Source: Mumia sp050632745
Lineage (GTDB): Bacteria; Actinomycetota; Actinomycetes; Propionibacteriales; Nocardioidaceae
Direction: 5' to 3'
Assembly (NCBI RefSeq): GCF_050632745.1
Contig: NZ_JBODSD010000001.1
Span: forward strand, 62,001-126,000
Length of the DNA stretch: 64,000 nucleotides
Shown: in pieces, positions 20,937 through 28,642 of the stretch
How positions within the stretch are numbered: the stretch's first letter is position 1
How the letters are laid out: each line of letters starts with the position of its first letter
The notes under the pieces: model-generated
Told to the model about the DNA's origin: nothing
The model's input: the letters and a program-made list of their open reading frames with translations, nothing else
Databases searched by the model: none
Translations under genes and position numbers: made by a program

Positions 20937-20960
20937 AGAGGCGGTCTTCGGGCCGCCTCT
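20937..20960 (+). terminator. tRNA-Thr terminator hairpin
   Basis: AGAGGCGG and CCGCCTCT pair, and the stem extends through a G-T wobble to a closing C-G around the very stable tetraloop TTCG; a short T-rich run (GTTGCGTTT) follows. The remaining 180 bp up to 21139 hold no gene that I recognise. Confidence 0.85.
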
Positions 20961-21139
20961 GTTGCGTTTCACGGGCTGGCTCGGGCGGTTGTCGTCGAGG
21001 GCGCGCCGCGCGAACATGTCGATGTCGGCGGTGACCGGATCGCCACGCCACGGAGCCGCCGCCCTCGTGAGATCGAGCGCACCGCCCCCCGGACAGGAGG
21101 CTGTCGTCCGCGAGCGACGGCCCGGCGTGACGGGGAGCC

Positions 21140-22048
21140 TCAGCGGGCGGTCGTCGCGAGAGGGGCGACGCGAGCGCGCTGCCAGGCGCGGTACGCGACG
21201 GCGGTGGCGACGGCCAGGATCACCGTCCCCAGGATGCTCGCCTCGAGTCCGAAGTCTCCGCCGGTGAGGGCGTCGCCCGTCTCCGCGGCGGGCCCGAAGC
21301 TCCAGAGCGAGGTGGCGTACTCGTGGCCACTGACCGGCAGGCCGAAGAGGTTGCCCTGGGCGTAGTTCCAGCCGGCGTGGATGCCGCACACCAGCCACAG
21401 CGAGCCCTGCTGGAGGACCAGGAAGGTGGCGAAGAGGGCGTACAGGGCGATGTTCAGCAGGATGATCGGGTGGAAGTCGACGTGGACGACCGCGAAGAAC
21501 GCCGTCGTCCCGAGGATCGCCACCCAGGCCGGGAGCTGGCGACCGGACCACTGGAACATGAAGCCCCGCGTCACCGCCTCCTCGGTGGACCCTTGGAAGA
21601 CGAACACCAGCAGCAGCGGGACCAGCCCGACGAGCGCGGAGGGGCCGCTGACCGAGTGGCTGGAGGTTCCCGTGTCGTACCAGCCGAGCACCGTCCCGGC
21701 GAGCACGCCCACCGCCATCAACGCAGCCCCGATCACGAACCCGACCAGGAGGGTCCCGAGCCCGCGCCGGAGGCCTCCACGGAATCCGAGACTGCTGACC
21801 GGGCGGCCCTCCTTGAGCACCACCCACAGCGCGAGCCCGATCGCGGTGAACCCGAAGGAGAAGAGCTCGAGGTACTGGGCGGCGACCTCGGACTCCTTCG
21901 GAGACCCGAGCACCGCGTTGCCGACGGCGTAGCCGACACCGCCGAGAGCGACGATGAGCACGACGGCGACGATCCACGCGACCCACCACCGGGTCGGCCG
22001 TCGCGCTTCGTCCGTCAGGCGGATGATGGGCTCGGTACGGAGATCCAT
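21140..22048 (-). CDS. CPBP-family intramembrane metalloprotease
   Basis: 302-residue membrane protein with about eight hydrophobic segments. The Abi/CAAX-protease motifs are all present: EEAVTRG (Glu156, Glu157, Arg161), FAVVHVD (His189) and HAGWN (His224, Asn228). These residues form the metal site of Rce1-type proteases. Bacterial members process or protect against peptides such as bacteriocins, or act in membrane-protein maturation; no partner is visible here. ATG 22048 (MDLRTEP) is preferred over the longer frame to 22102, whose extra residues look non-coding. Confidence 0.9.
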   Translation of the reverse strand: MDLRTEPIIRLTDEARRPTRWWVAWIVAVVLIVALGGVGYAVGNAVLGSPKESEVAAQYLELFSFGFTAIGLALWVVLKEGRPVSSLGFRGGLRRGLGTLLVGFVIGAALMAVGVLAGTVLGWYDTGTSSHSVSGPSALVGLVPLLLVFVFQGSTEEAVTRGFMFQWSGRQLPAWVAILGTTAFFAVVHVDFHPIILLNIALYALFATFLVLQQGSLWLVCGIHAGWNYAQGNLFGLPVSGHEYATSLWSFGPAAETGDALTGGDFGLEASILGTVILAVATAVAYRAWQRARVAPLATTAR

Positions 22049-22112
22049 GCCTGATGCTATTCGCGCGCAGGCAGGTCGGCAGTGTGCGCCGCGCATGTGC
22101 ACACCGCCGATC

Positions 22113-22634
22113 TCAGGCGGGGTCGGCCAGCCGTCCGAACGTGCTGCGGTGGAACACCAGCGGGAGCGTCGCGTCGGTCTGCTCGGCGCTGTGCTGGACG
22201 CCGTGGAGGCGCAGGAGCACGAGCGTGTGGTCGCCGGCCTCGACCTCGCGGTAGATCGTCGTGTCGTACCGGACGAGCCCGTCGTCGAGGGTGGCTGCGC
22301 CGTCGTCGGTGACGGTGGTGACGATGCCGTCGAAGCGGTCGTCGACCGGGCCGGCGAGCTGGCGGCATACCGTCCCGTGGTGGTCGGCGAGCACGGTGAG
22401 ACCGAGGTGGTCCGCTCGGCGCAGGTCCGGCCAGGTCTTGGACGTGTTGGCGACGGAGAACGACACGAGCGGCGGGTCGAGGCTGACGGCGGTGAACGAG
22501 CTCGCCGCCAGGCCGACCAGGCGCCCGTCGACCTCGGCGGCGACGGCGACCACGCCGGTCGGGAAGACCCCGAACGCCTGCCGGAGCCGGTGGGGGTCGA
22601 GGTCCTGGTTGGTGGTCAGGGGGGAGGTGGGCAC
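22113..22634 (-). CDS. Flavin reductase (NADH:FMN type) of the sulfonate operon
   Basis: 173-residue flavin reductase-like split barrel. The signature region FGVFPTGVVAVAA and the FMN-binding AASSFTAVSLDPPLVSF are typical of partners of two-component monooxygenases (HpaC, SsuE-like, NtaB). Its start lies 15 nt after the stop of the SsuD-like gene, so it is the third gene of the leftward operon and the obvious supplier of reduced FMN to that monooxygenase. Confidence 0.92.
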   Translation of the reverse strand: MPTSPLTTNQDLDPHRLRQAFGVFPTGVVAVAAEVDGRLVGLAASSFTAVSLDPPLVSFSVANTSKTWPDLRRADHLGLTVLADHHGTVCRQLAGPVDDRFDGIVTTVTDDGAATLDDGLVRYDTTIYREVEAGDHTLVLLRLHGVQHSAEQTDATLPLVFHRSTFGRLADPA

Positions 22635-22649
22635 GGGGGAGGGCTCCTG

Positions 22650-23783
22650 TCAGGCGGGGGTGAGGGCGCGTCGGCCCGAGTGGGTGGCGGGCTGCTCCCA
22701 CAGGCCGCGACGGGCGAGCTCGGGCAGCACGCCCTCGCCGAACCAGTAGGCCTCCTCGAGGTGCGGGTAGCCGCTCAGCACGAACTCCTCGATGCCGACG
22801 GCGGCGTACTGCTCGATGAGGTCGGCGATCTCGGCGTAGCTCCCCACCAGGGCGGTGCCGGCGCCGCCGCGGACGAGGCCGACACCCGCCCAGAGGTTCG
22901 AGTGGATCTCGAGCCCCTCGCGGCTGCCCTGGTGCAGGGCGAGCATCCGCTGCTGGCCGACCGAGCCGCTGCGCCGCAGCCCGTCCTGGATGCGGGCGAT
23001 CTCCTCCTCGCTGACGTCGGCGAGGAGCCGGTCCGCTTCCGCCCAGGCGGCGTCCGAGGTGTCGCGCGCGATGGAGTGGAGCCGGATCCCGAAGCGGAGC
23101 TCGCGGCCCTGGGCGGCGGCGAGCCCGCGGATCCACGCGATCTTCTCCGCGACGGCGGCCGGCGGCTCGCCCCACGTGAGGTAGACGTCGGCGTAACGGG
23201 CGGCGACCTCCCCCGCGGCAGGAGAGGAGCCGCCGAAGTAGATCTCCGGAACCGGGTCCGGGACGAGGTGCAGGACGGCGTCCTCCACCGCATGGTGCTC
23301 ACCCGAGAACGTGACCTTCTCGCCCGCCCACAGCGACCGGACGATGTGGAGGAACTCCCCGGCCGCGGCGTACCGCTCGTCCTTCGTCGAGAAGTCCCCG
23401 AACATCCGCTGCTCGTGGTCCTCGCCCCCGACGACGACGTTGAGGAGCAGGCGTCCGCCCGAGAGGTTCTGGAACGTCCCGGCCATCTGCGCGCCGAGGT
23501 ACGGCGCGATCAGCCCGGGGCGGAACGCCACGAGGAACCTGAGCCGCTCCGAGAGCCCGGCGAGCATCGCGGTGGTGACCCAGGCGTCCTCGCACCATGA
23601 CCCCGTGGGGGTGAGTGCGGCGTCGAAGCCGAGCTGCTCGGCGCTGCGCGCGATCTGGCCGAGGTACGGCACGGTGGGCGGCCGCTCCACAGCCGTCGGG
23701 TCGACCCCGTGCCCGCCGCCGACCACGTGGCGCCCGTCGCCGCCGTTGGTGGGGAGGAACCAGTGGAACGTCAGCGCGGTCAT
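22650..23783 (-). CDS. SsuD-like FMNH2-dependent alkanesulfonate monooxygenase
   Basis: 377-residue TIM-barrel luciferase-like monooxygenase. The N-terminus LTFHWFLPTNGGDGRHVVGG and the C-terminal FVLSGYPHLEEAYWFGEGV match SsuD/SfnG-type enzymes, which use FMNH2 and O2 to release sulfite from alkanesulfonates or to oxidise dimethyl sulfone. The co-transcribed reductase supplies FMNH2, and the SfnB-like gene upstream points to C1 or C2 organosulfur use under sulfate limitation. Substrate preference (sulfonate or sulfone) is undecided from the sequence. Confidence 0.92.
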   Translation of the reverse strand: MTALTFHWFLPTNGGDGRHVVGGGHGVDPTAVERPPTVPYLGQIARSAEQLGFDAALTPTGSWCEDAWVTTAMLAGLSERLRFLVAFRPGLIAPYLGAQMAGTFQNLSGGRLLLNVVVGGEDHEQRMFGDFSTKDERYAAAGEFLHIVRSLWAGEKVTFSGEHHAVEDAVLHLVPDPVPEIYFGGSSPAAGEVAARYADVYLTWGEPPAAVAEKIAWIRGLAAAQGRELRFGIRLHSIARDTSDAAWAEADRLLADVSEEEIARIQDGLRRSGSVGQQRMLALHQGSREGLEIHSNLWAGVGLVRGGAGTALVGSYAEIADLIEQYAAVGIEEFVLSGYPHLEEAYWFGEGVLPELARRGLWEQPATHSGRRALTPA

Positions 23784-23813
23784 CGGCTGCCTTTCTTGGG
23801 TGCGTACGAGGGG

Positions 23814-25052
23814 TCAGAACAGCGGGTGCTTCGGCGGCGCGGTGCCGTCGAGGAGGTGACGTCCGAGGTGCACGTACTTCCAGCGCGCCGGGTCGTGCAG
23901 CGAGTGGACGCGGACGTTGCGCCAGTGGCGGTCGAGGCCGTGCCGCTCGTCGGCGCCGGACGTGCCCGCGAGCTCGACGACGTCGGTCGCGACCTGCGGG
24001 CCGACCTCCTGGGCGAACGCCTTGACCTGGGCGACAGCGAGCGAGGTGTCGACGAGCTGATCCTCGGTCGGAGCGGGCTCGGCTTCGAGCACGTCCACCG
24101 CGCGCACCGCGACGTCGAAGAGCGCGACCAGCGCCGCCACCTGCGTCGACAGCTGACCGAACCGGAGCTGGACGTGAGGCTCGTCGGCGACCCGGTCGAC
24201 GCCGGACTCGACCCACGGGCGAGCGCGGTCGCGGACGAATCGAGCCCCGTCGGCGAGCGCGGCCTCGGCGATGCCGACGTCGATGGCGGCGTGCAGGATC
24301 TGGTCGTACGAGCCGAGCGGACTCCGCGGCGGGTCGGCGGGCTGGACACCGAGGTCGATGACGGCGTCGTCGTCGACCCGGACGGCCTCGAGGACGACCG
24401 AGCCGCTGATCGTGCTGCGCTGGCCGAAGGCGGTCCAGTCGGTCTCGATCGTGACCCCGTCGTCCTCGGGGGCGACGAAGACGATCGCCGGGTGCTCGGG
24501 GTTGCCGTCGACGATCGCGGCCACGCCGAACGCCGTCGAGCCGAGCGCTCCGGTGGCGTAGAACTTGCGGCCGGTGAGCGTCCAGCCGCCGTCGGCGGAG
24601 CGCGTGACGGTAGTGCGGCGGTCGAAGATGTGCGCTGTCCCGCGCTCGGCCGTCGCGTTGCCGATCCACCCTCCGCCGGTCGCCACGGCGTGCAGGCGCT
24701 GGAGGAGAGCCGGTGATGCGGCCGCGGCCGCGATCTCCAGCAGCATGAAGTGAGACAGGACGAGCTGGGCGAGGGAGGAGTCGCCGCGGGCCACGCGGCG
24801 CAGCACGTCGGCAGCGGCGCCGCGGCCCAGAGCCGAGCCGCCTGCCTCGACGGGGACGGTGACGCCGAGGAGGCCGGTGCTCGCCAGGTCCTGGAGCAGG
24901 TCGTAGGGGTGGGTCCGGGTCAGGTCGCGCTCGGTGGCGCCGAGCGCCGCACGGGCGGCCAGCGCATCGGCGACCTCCGCGACGTCGTCGGCGGTGAGCC
25001 GGGGCGTACGGCCGGTGGCACGCACCTCGGTCGGAGTCAGCTGGGTGGTCAT
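23814..25052 (-). CDS. SfnB-family sulfur-acquisition oxidoreductase (acyl-CoA dehydrogenase fold)
   Basis: 412-residue flavoprotein of the acyl-CoA dehydrogenase fold, closest in layout to SfnB/DszC-like FMN monooxygenases: an N-terminal helical domain, a central beta domain with GGGWIGNATAERGTAH and LTGRKFYATGALGSTAFG, and a C-terminal helical bundle. These enzymes act on organosulfur compounds and not on acyl-CoAs. It is the first gene of the operon SfnB-SsuD-reductase, and its promoter region is shared with a divergent AhpD-like gene. Confidence 0.88.
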   Translation of the reverse strand: MTTQLTPTEVRATGRTPRLTADDVAEVADALAARAALGATERDLTRTHPYDLLQDLASTGLLGVTVPVEAGGSALGRGAAADVLRRVARGDSSLAQLVLSHFMLLEIAAAAASPALLQRLHAVATGGGWIGNATAERGTAHIFDRRTTVTRSADGGWTLTGRKFYATGALGSTAFGVAAIVDGNPEHPAIVFVAPEDDGVTIETDWTAFGQRSTISGSVVLEAVRVDDDAVIDLGVQPADPPRSPLGSYDQILHAAIDVGIAEAALADGARFVRDRARPWVESGVDRVADEPHVQLRFGQLSTQVAALVALFDVAVRAVDVLEAEPAPTEDQLVDTSLAVAQVKAFAQEVGPQVATDVVELAGTSGADERHGLDRHWRNVRVHSLHDPARWKYVHLGRHLLDGTAPPKHPLF

Positions 25053-25154
25053 CGACGCTCCTTGCCATCGCGGTGATCGATAAAAGCAATTAAGACTAGC
25101 GAGATGCTATACATACCCACGTCCGGAACCCAGCACTGTCTTCAGGAGCGAGAT
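25053..25154. promoter_or_regulatory. AT-rich divergent promoter region
   Basis: This 102-bp gap is the most AT-rich spot of the neighbourhood (25078-25115). A -10-like TATACA lies at 25108-25113 for the rightward gene, followed about 40 nt later by its ribosome site CAGGAG. The leftward promoter must lie in the same AT-rich core. Control by sulfur supply would be expected from the genes but no operator was recognised. Confidence 0.5.
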
Positions 25155-25769
25155 ATGACCGCCACCCTCAGCGAACCCGCCGCCGCGACGACGGCCGGAA
25201 TCACGCCCAAGCACCTCGTCACCCGCCTCGGCGGAGTGGACCGCGAAGACGTCTCGCCGCGCCTGCAGCGTCAGTTCGACGCGGCGGAGAAGTCGTACGG
25301 CCGCGTCCCGAACTGGCTCCGCGGCTACGCCGTCAACGAGGCGACGCTCGAGCGACTCCTCGCGATCTACGGACCGCTGTGGGACGACAGCGCCGACCAC
25401 CACCTCACGATCCAGGAGCGCGAGCTCATCTCGGTCGTGGTGGCCCACGAGAACCACTGCGGCTACTGCGTCGCCAACCACCGCCACGGCCTCGCGGAGG
25501 CGATCGGCGACAAGGAGCGTGCCGCGAGGATCGCCGACGACCACCACCTCGTCGAGTTCACCGAGCGCGACCAGGCCCTCGTCGACCTCGCGGCCAAGGT
25601 CACCAACGAGGCCCACCTGGTCGGCGAGGCGGACTACGAGAAGCTGCGTCGGGTCGGCCTGACCAACGCCGGGATCGTCGAGGCGATCGAGGTGGCGGCG
25701 TTCTTCAGCTACGCCAACCGGCTCACGCAGGCGATCGGCCTGCAGCCGGACTCGACCCTCTTCGCCTGA
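25155..25769 (+). CDS. AhpD-like peroxidase-related protein (CMD family)
   Basis: 204-residue carboxymuconolactone-decarboxylase-fold protein. The redox motif Cys102-Gly-Tyr-Cys105 with His109 (HCGYCVANH) is the AhpD active site, which reduces hydroperoxides through a disulfide. The N-terminal extension and PNWLRGYAVNEATL fit the 'uncharacterised peroxidase-related enzyme' subgroup. Divergence from the sulfonate/sulfone operon suggests that it deals with peroxide formed by the flavin monooxygenases; this is inference. ATG 25155 is chosen over 25104 because it has a ribosome site and lies outside the promoter core. Confidence 0.88.
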   Translation: MTATLSEPAAATTAGITPKHLVTRLGGVDREDVSPRLQRQFDAAEKSYGRVPNWLRGYAVNEATLERLLAIYGPLWDDSADHHLTIQERELISVVVAHENHCGYCVANHRHGLAEAIGDKERAARIADDHHLVEFTERDQALVDLAAKVTNEAHLVGEADYEKLRRVGLTNAGIVEAIEVAAFFSYANRLTQAIGLQPDSTLFA

Positions 25770-25897
25770 GTGACGCCGCCCCGCCCCGGCCGTACGCCAT
25801 TCCATCCACCGGAACGGACTTGGGGTTACCCGCAGGTACTACGTACGGTCGAAGGCGGGGCGTGCGAGGTGCGCGTCCTTCGTCATGAGGGAGAACC

Positions 25898-26743
25898 ATG
25901 GACAAGATCGGTGTGGTCGGCTGCGGCCTGATGGGTGCGGGCATCGCCGAGGTGTGCGCACGTGCAGGCGCCGAGGTCATCGCGGTGGAGTCGAGCCCGG
26001 AGCGCGTCGAGGCCGGACTCGCGCGGATCACGAAGTCGCTCGAGCGCGCCGAGTCGCGCGGCCGGATCGAGAGCGCCGCTGCCGTCCTGGAGCGCATCAC
26101 CGTCGTCGAGGACCTCAACGCGCTGCGTGACCGTGAGCTGGTCATCGAGGCGATCGTCGAGGACGAGGCCACCAAGGTCGCCCTCTTCAAGCAGCTCGAC
26201 GAGCTCGTCGAGTCGCCCGACGCCATCCTCGCGTCCAACACCTCGTCGATCCCGATCATGAAGCTCGCGGTCGTCACGAACCGGCCTGACAAGGTCCTCG
26301 GCATCCACTTCTTCAACCCCGTGCCGGTGCTGTCGCTGGTCGAGCTCGTGCCCAGCCTGCTCACCAGCGAGAAGACCACGCTCGAGGCGCGATCGTTCGT
26401 CGAGGGCCAGCTCGGCAAGCACGCCATCCTCAGCCAGGACCGCGCGGGGTTCGTCGTCAACGCGCTGCTGATCCCGTTCGTCCTCTCGGCGATCCGGATG
26501 CTCGAGTCCGGCTTCGCGACCGCCGAGGACATCGACGAGGGCCTCGTCCGTGGCGCGGCGCACCCGCAGGGCCCGCTCGCGCTCGCCGACCTCATCGGCC
26601 TCGACACGACGAAGGCCGTGGCGGAGTCGCTGTACGAGGAGTTCAAGGAGCCCCTGTACGCGCCGCCGCCGCTGCTCGCCCGCATGGTCGACGCGGGTCT
26701 GCTCGGCCGCAAGACCGGCCGGGGCTTCTACACCTACGAGTGA
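25898..26743 (+). CDS. fadB2: 3-hydroxybutyryl-CoA / 3-hydroxyacyl-CoA dehydrogenase
   Basis: 281-residue NAD-dependent dehydrogenase. The Rossmann motif GCGLMGAGIAE starts at residue 8; the catalytic His lies in GIHFFNPVPVL with the partner Glu in SLVELV; the helical C-terminal domain has GFVVNALLIPF. It oxidises (S)-3-hydroxybutyryl-CoA to acetoacetyl-CoA, or the reverse, in short-chain beta-oxidation and butyrate or polyhydroxybutyrate metabolism. A GAGGGAGAA ribosome site precedes ATG 25898. It is a single gene with a hairpin behind it. Confidence 0.95.
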   Translation: MDKIGVVGCGLMGAGIAEVCARAGAEVIAVESSPERVEAGLARITKSLERAESRGRIESAAAVLERITVVEDLNALRDRELVIEAIVEDEATKVALFKQLDELVESPDAILASNTSSIPIMKLAVVTNRPDKVLGIHFFNPVPVLSLVELVPSLLTSEKTTLEARSFVEGQLGKHAILSQDRAGFVVNALLIPFVLSAIRMLESGFATAEDIDEGLVRGAAHPQGPLALADLIGLDTTKAVAESLYEEFKEPLYAPPPLLARMVDAGLLGRKTGRGFYTYE

Positions 26744-26771
26744 GCCCCGGATCCGCCCGCACCACTCCGCC

Positions 26772-26827
26772 CGGCGGTGAGCCTGGTCCCACGGCATCGC
26801 GCCCAGGTGGGACCAGGCTCACCGCCG
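26772..26827. terminator. Long inverted repeat after fadB2
   Basis: Arms of 21 bp (26772-26792 and 26807-26827), complementary without mismatch, with core GGTGAGCCTGGTCCCA, flank a 14-nt loop between convergent genes. It probably terminates transcription in both directions. The right arm is also the first unit of a direct repeat. Confidence 0.75.
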
Positions 26828-26869
26828 CGGCGTTCGGGTGGGACCAGGCTCACCGCCGCGGCGTTCGTG
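26808..26869 (+). repeat. Two 31-bp direct repeats sharing the hairpin arm
   Basis: Units at 26808-26838 and 26839-26869 are identical over 29 bp and start TGGGACCAGGCTCACCGCCG. With the inverted left arm at 26772 there are three copies of the same word within 100 bp, as in composite REP elements. Confidence 0.85.
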
Positions 26870-26876
26870 CGGAACG

Positions 26877-27473
26877 TCAGCCCATCCGGGACGCGAACCA
26901 GGGCTGGTGCAGGTCGAGGTAGCGGACGTCGTCCATCGCCGCCATCATCTGCTCCCGCATCTCGGCCGGCATCTCCTTCTTCTCGCCCTCGCGAGCCGCG
27001 GCCTCGTCGGTGAAGGCGACCGTCTCGGTGAACGTGCCGTCGTCGGCGATCGCGAGCGTCGCGCCGAGGATGTCGGGGCGCTCCTCCTGCATCTGCCGGG
27101 TGTCGGTCATCATCGCCCTGAGCCGGTCGGGGTCGACCGCACGCCCCTGGATCACCTGCACGAAGCCCGCGTCGTCGGACCCGCCGTCGAGGGCGAGAGT
27201 GACGTCGGTGCAGTCGTGGAACTCGGGCTCGGCGTCGAAGAGCGCGCGGGTGCGCTCCCACCACGCGCTCTGCTCACGGCTGTCGGAGTTGCTCCGCGCC
27301 ATCTCCTCCGACTCGAACCTCACCACCGCGACGAACATGCCGTCGTCGGTGAAGCCGTACGTCCCGCCGAGCCAGCCGACGACGTCGGGAGCGCGCTCGG
27401 CCTCCCACTGCTCCATCGCGGAGCGCATCTCGTCCTGGCGGCTGCAGGGTCCTTGGATGACCTGGATGAACAC
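26877..27473 (-). CDS. Duplicated dimeric alpha-beta barrel (ABM-like) protein
   Basis: 198-residue protein made of two homologous halves. FIQVIQGP (2-9) and FVQVIQGR (104-111) start the halves, and TDDGMFVAVVRFESEEMAR aligns with ADDGTFTETVAFTDEAAAR later in each. This is the pattern of a ferredoxin-like ABM/Dabb domain fused in tandem, giving an internal dimer. Single-domain relatives include heme-degrading and polyketide monooxygenases; no catalytic residue can be assigned here, so the role is unknown. No partner gene is evident. Confidence 0.8.
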   Translation of the reverse strand: MFIQVIQGPCSRQDEMRSAMEQWEAERAPDVVGWLGGTYGFTDDGMFVAVVRFESEEMARSNSDSREQSAWWERTRALFDAEPEFHDCTDVTLALDGGSDDAGFVQVIQGRAVDPDRLRAMMTDTRQMQEERPDILGATLAIADDGTFTETVAFTDEAAAREGEKKEMPAEMREQMMAAMDDVRYLDLHQPWFASRMG

Positions 27474-27551
27474 GGCGTCCTCCTCCGTCGAGACCGGGCG
27501 GGGGACATCTCGACGCTACGCGCGCACGACCGGCGCGTGAAGAGGGCGTGC

Positions 27552-27695
27552 TCACTCCGGGATGCGCGGCTCCGTCTCCGGCGGCGGCTCGACGGGCGTC
27601 GGGTCGTTCGGGTCGGGGTCGAGGCTGGGGACGACATCCGGCTCGATCGTGTCCGGGTCGACGGGGTCGGTCGGTTCGATGCTCGGTGCTGTCAT
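27552..27695 (-). CDS. Small acidic proline-rich protein, 47 residues
   Basis: Short frame starting MTAPSIEPTDPVDPDTIEPD and ending PETEPRIPE, preceded by GGAGAG 3-9 nt before ATG 27695. Almost every second residue is Pro, Asp, Glu or Thr, so it is probably disordered. It lies between the ABM-like gene and tesB, downstream of the hairpin that ends the thiolase operon. I believe similar DP/EP-rich small proteins occur in actinobacteria, but no function is known to me. The biased composition could also arise by chance in GC-rich DNA. Confidence 0.55.
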   Translation of the reverse strand: MTAPSIEPTDPVDPDTIEPDVVPSLDPDPNDPTPVEPPPETEPRIPE

Positions 27696-27731
27696 CTCTC
27701 CATCAGACACCCCGCTGCCCGCGGACGCAGA

Positions 27732-27764
27732 ACGCCCCCGGAGCCGCAGGGCTTCCGGGGGCGT
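27732..27764 (-). terminator. Terminator of the thiolase-TesB operon
   Basis: Perfect 11-bp arms ACGCCCCCGGA and TCCGGGGGCGT with an 11-nt loop, starting 8 nt after the tesB stop on the minus strand. Confidence 0.8.
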
Positions 27765-27772
27765 CGTACGGC

Positions 27773-28642
27773 TCAGCGCAGGGGGCGGACCAGCGCCTCC
27801 TGCGAGACCTGACAGACGGTGGTGCCGTCGCCGTCGAACACCGCCGCCTGGACGAGGGCGCGCCCCGCGTGGGCCATCGGGGTCGTGTGCTCGAACAGCA
27901 GCCACTCGTCGGCGCGCAGGTCTCCCTGGAACCACAGCACGTGGTCCAGCGAGACCGCCCACCACTGGTCGGCCATCGTGCGCTCGTGCCCGGTGACGGC
28001 GCCGTGCGGCGCGACCGCGGTCGCCATCAGCATGAGGTCGCTGGCGTACGCGAGAGCGGCGCGGTGGAGCAGGGGGTCGTCGGGCAGCCGGTCGGTGGCG
28101 CGCATCCAGATGTTGCGCGGCGCCACCGCCGAGTGCGGTACGCGGGCGTCCTCGTCGATCGGCGCGACGCGCACCTCGACCGCCGAGAAGCCCTCCCAGA
28201 ACTCCCCGAGACCACCGTCCTCCTCGGCCAGCACGCGCAGGTCGGTGCTGTCCTCGGGCGGCGCCGTCGTCGGGCGAGGCCGCCCGTGGCCGATGCCGCC
28301 GTCGTCGGTCGCCGAGGACACGACCGTGCGGCACACGAGCTCGTCCTCCTGCCACGCGCTGACCTCGTGGACGGCGTGGCGTCGCCCGTCGCGCAGCGTC
28401 TCGACGGTGAACAGGACGGGCACCTGCGAGAGGCCCGGGCGGAGGAAGGTCGTGTGCGAGGAGTGGACGCGCTTCTCCTCGCCCGCCGAGCGGCCGGCGG
28501 CGACGATCGACTGGCCGACGAGCTGCCCGCCGAACAGCTGCGGCAGCTGGACGACGTCACTGGTGCCCGTCCAGGTCCGCGGACTCGTCTGCTCGAGCGC
28601 GAAGAGCGCCTCGAGCGTCCCTTCGGTCTGGGCCGTCGTCAT
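27773..28642 (-). CDS. tesB: Acyl-CoA thioesterase II
   Basis: 289-residue double-hotdog thioesterase that hydrolyses acyl-CoA to free acid and CoA. The N-terminal hotdog has VHSSHTTFLRPG and the C-terminal one SLDHVLWFQGD, the latter with the catalytic Asp region; the ending TVCQVSQEALVRP is typical of TesB. ATG 28642 overlaps the stop of the DUF1295 gene (TGATG). It is the last gene of the leftward four-gene operon. It probably relieves CoA sequestration when catabolic acyl-CoA esters build up. Confidence 0.94.
   Translation of the reverse strand: MTTAQTEGTLEALFALEQTSPRTWTGTSDVVQLPQLFGGQLVGQSIVAAGRSAGEEKRVHSSHTTFLRPGLSQVPVLFTVETLRDGRRHAVHEVSAWQEDELVCRTVVSSATDDGGIGHGRPRPTTAPPEDSTDLRVLAEEDGGLGEFWEGFSAVEVRVAPIDEDARVPHSAVAPRNIWMRATDRLPDDPLLHRAALAYASDLMLMATAVAPHGAVTGHERTMADQWWAVSLDHVLWFQGDLRADEWLLFEHTTPMAHAGRALVQAAVFDGDGTTVCQVSQEALVRPLR

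Noticed and set aside
20853..21030. Frame antisense to tRNA-Thr, ending NRTDDLLITSETLCRLS
   Set aside because: This peptide is the translation of the tRNA complement and is a well-known false annotation. The tRNA and its terminator explain the DNA.
20961..21139. Hidden small gene between the tRNA terminator and the CPBP gene
   Set aside because: No start with ribosome site and no recognisable peptide; nothing supportable beyond GC-rich spacer.
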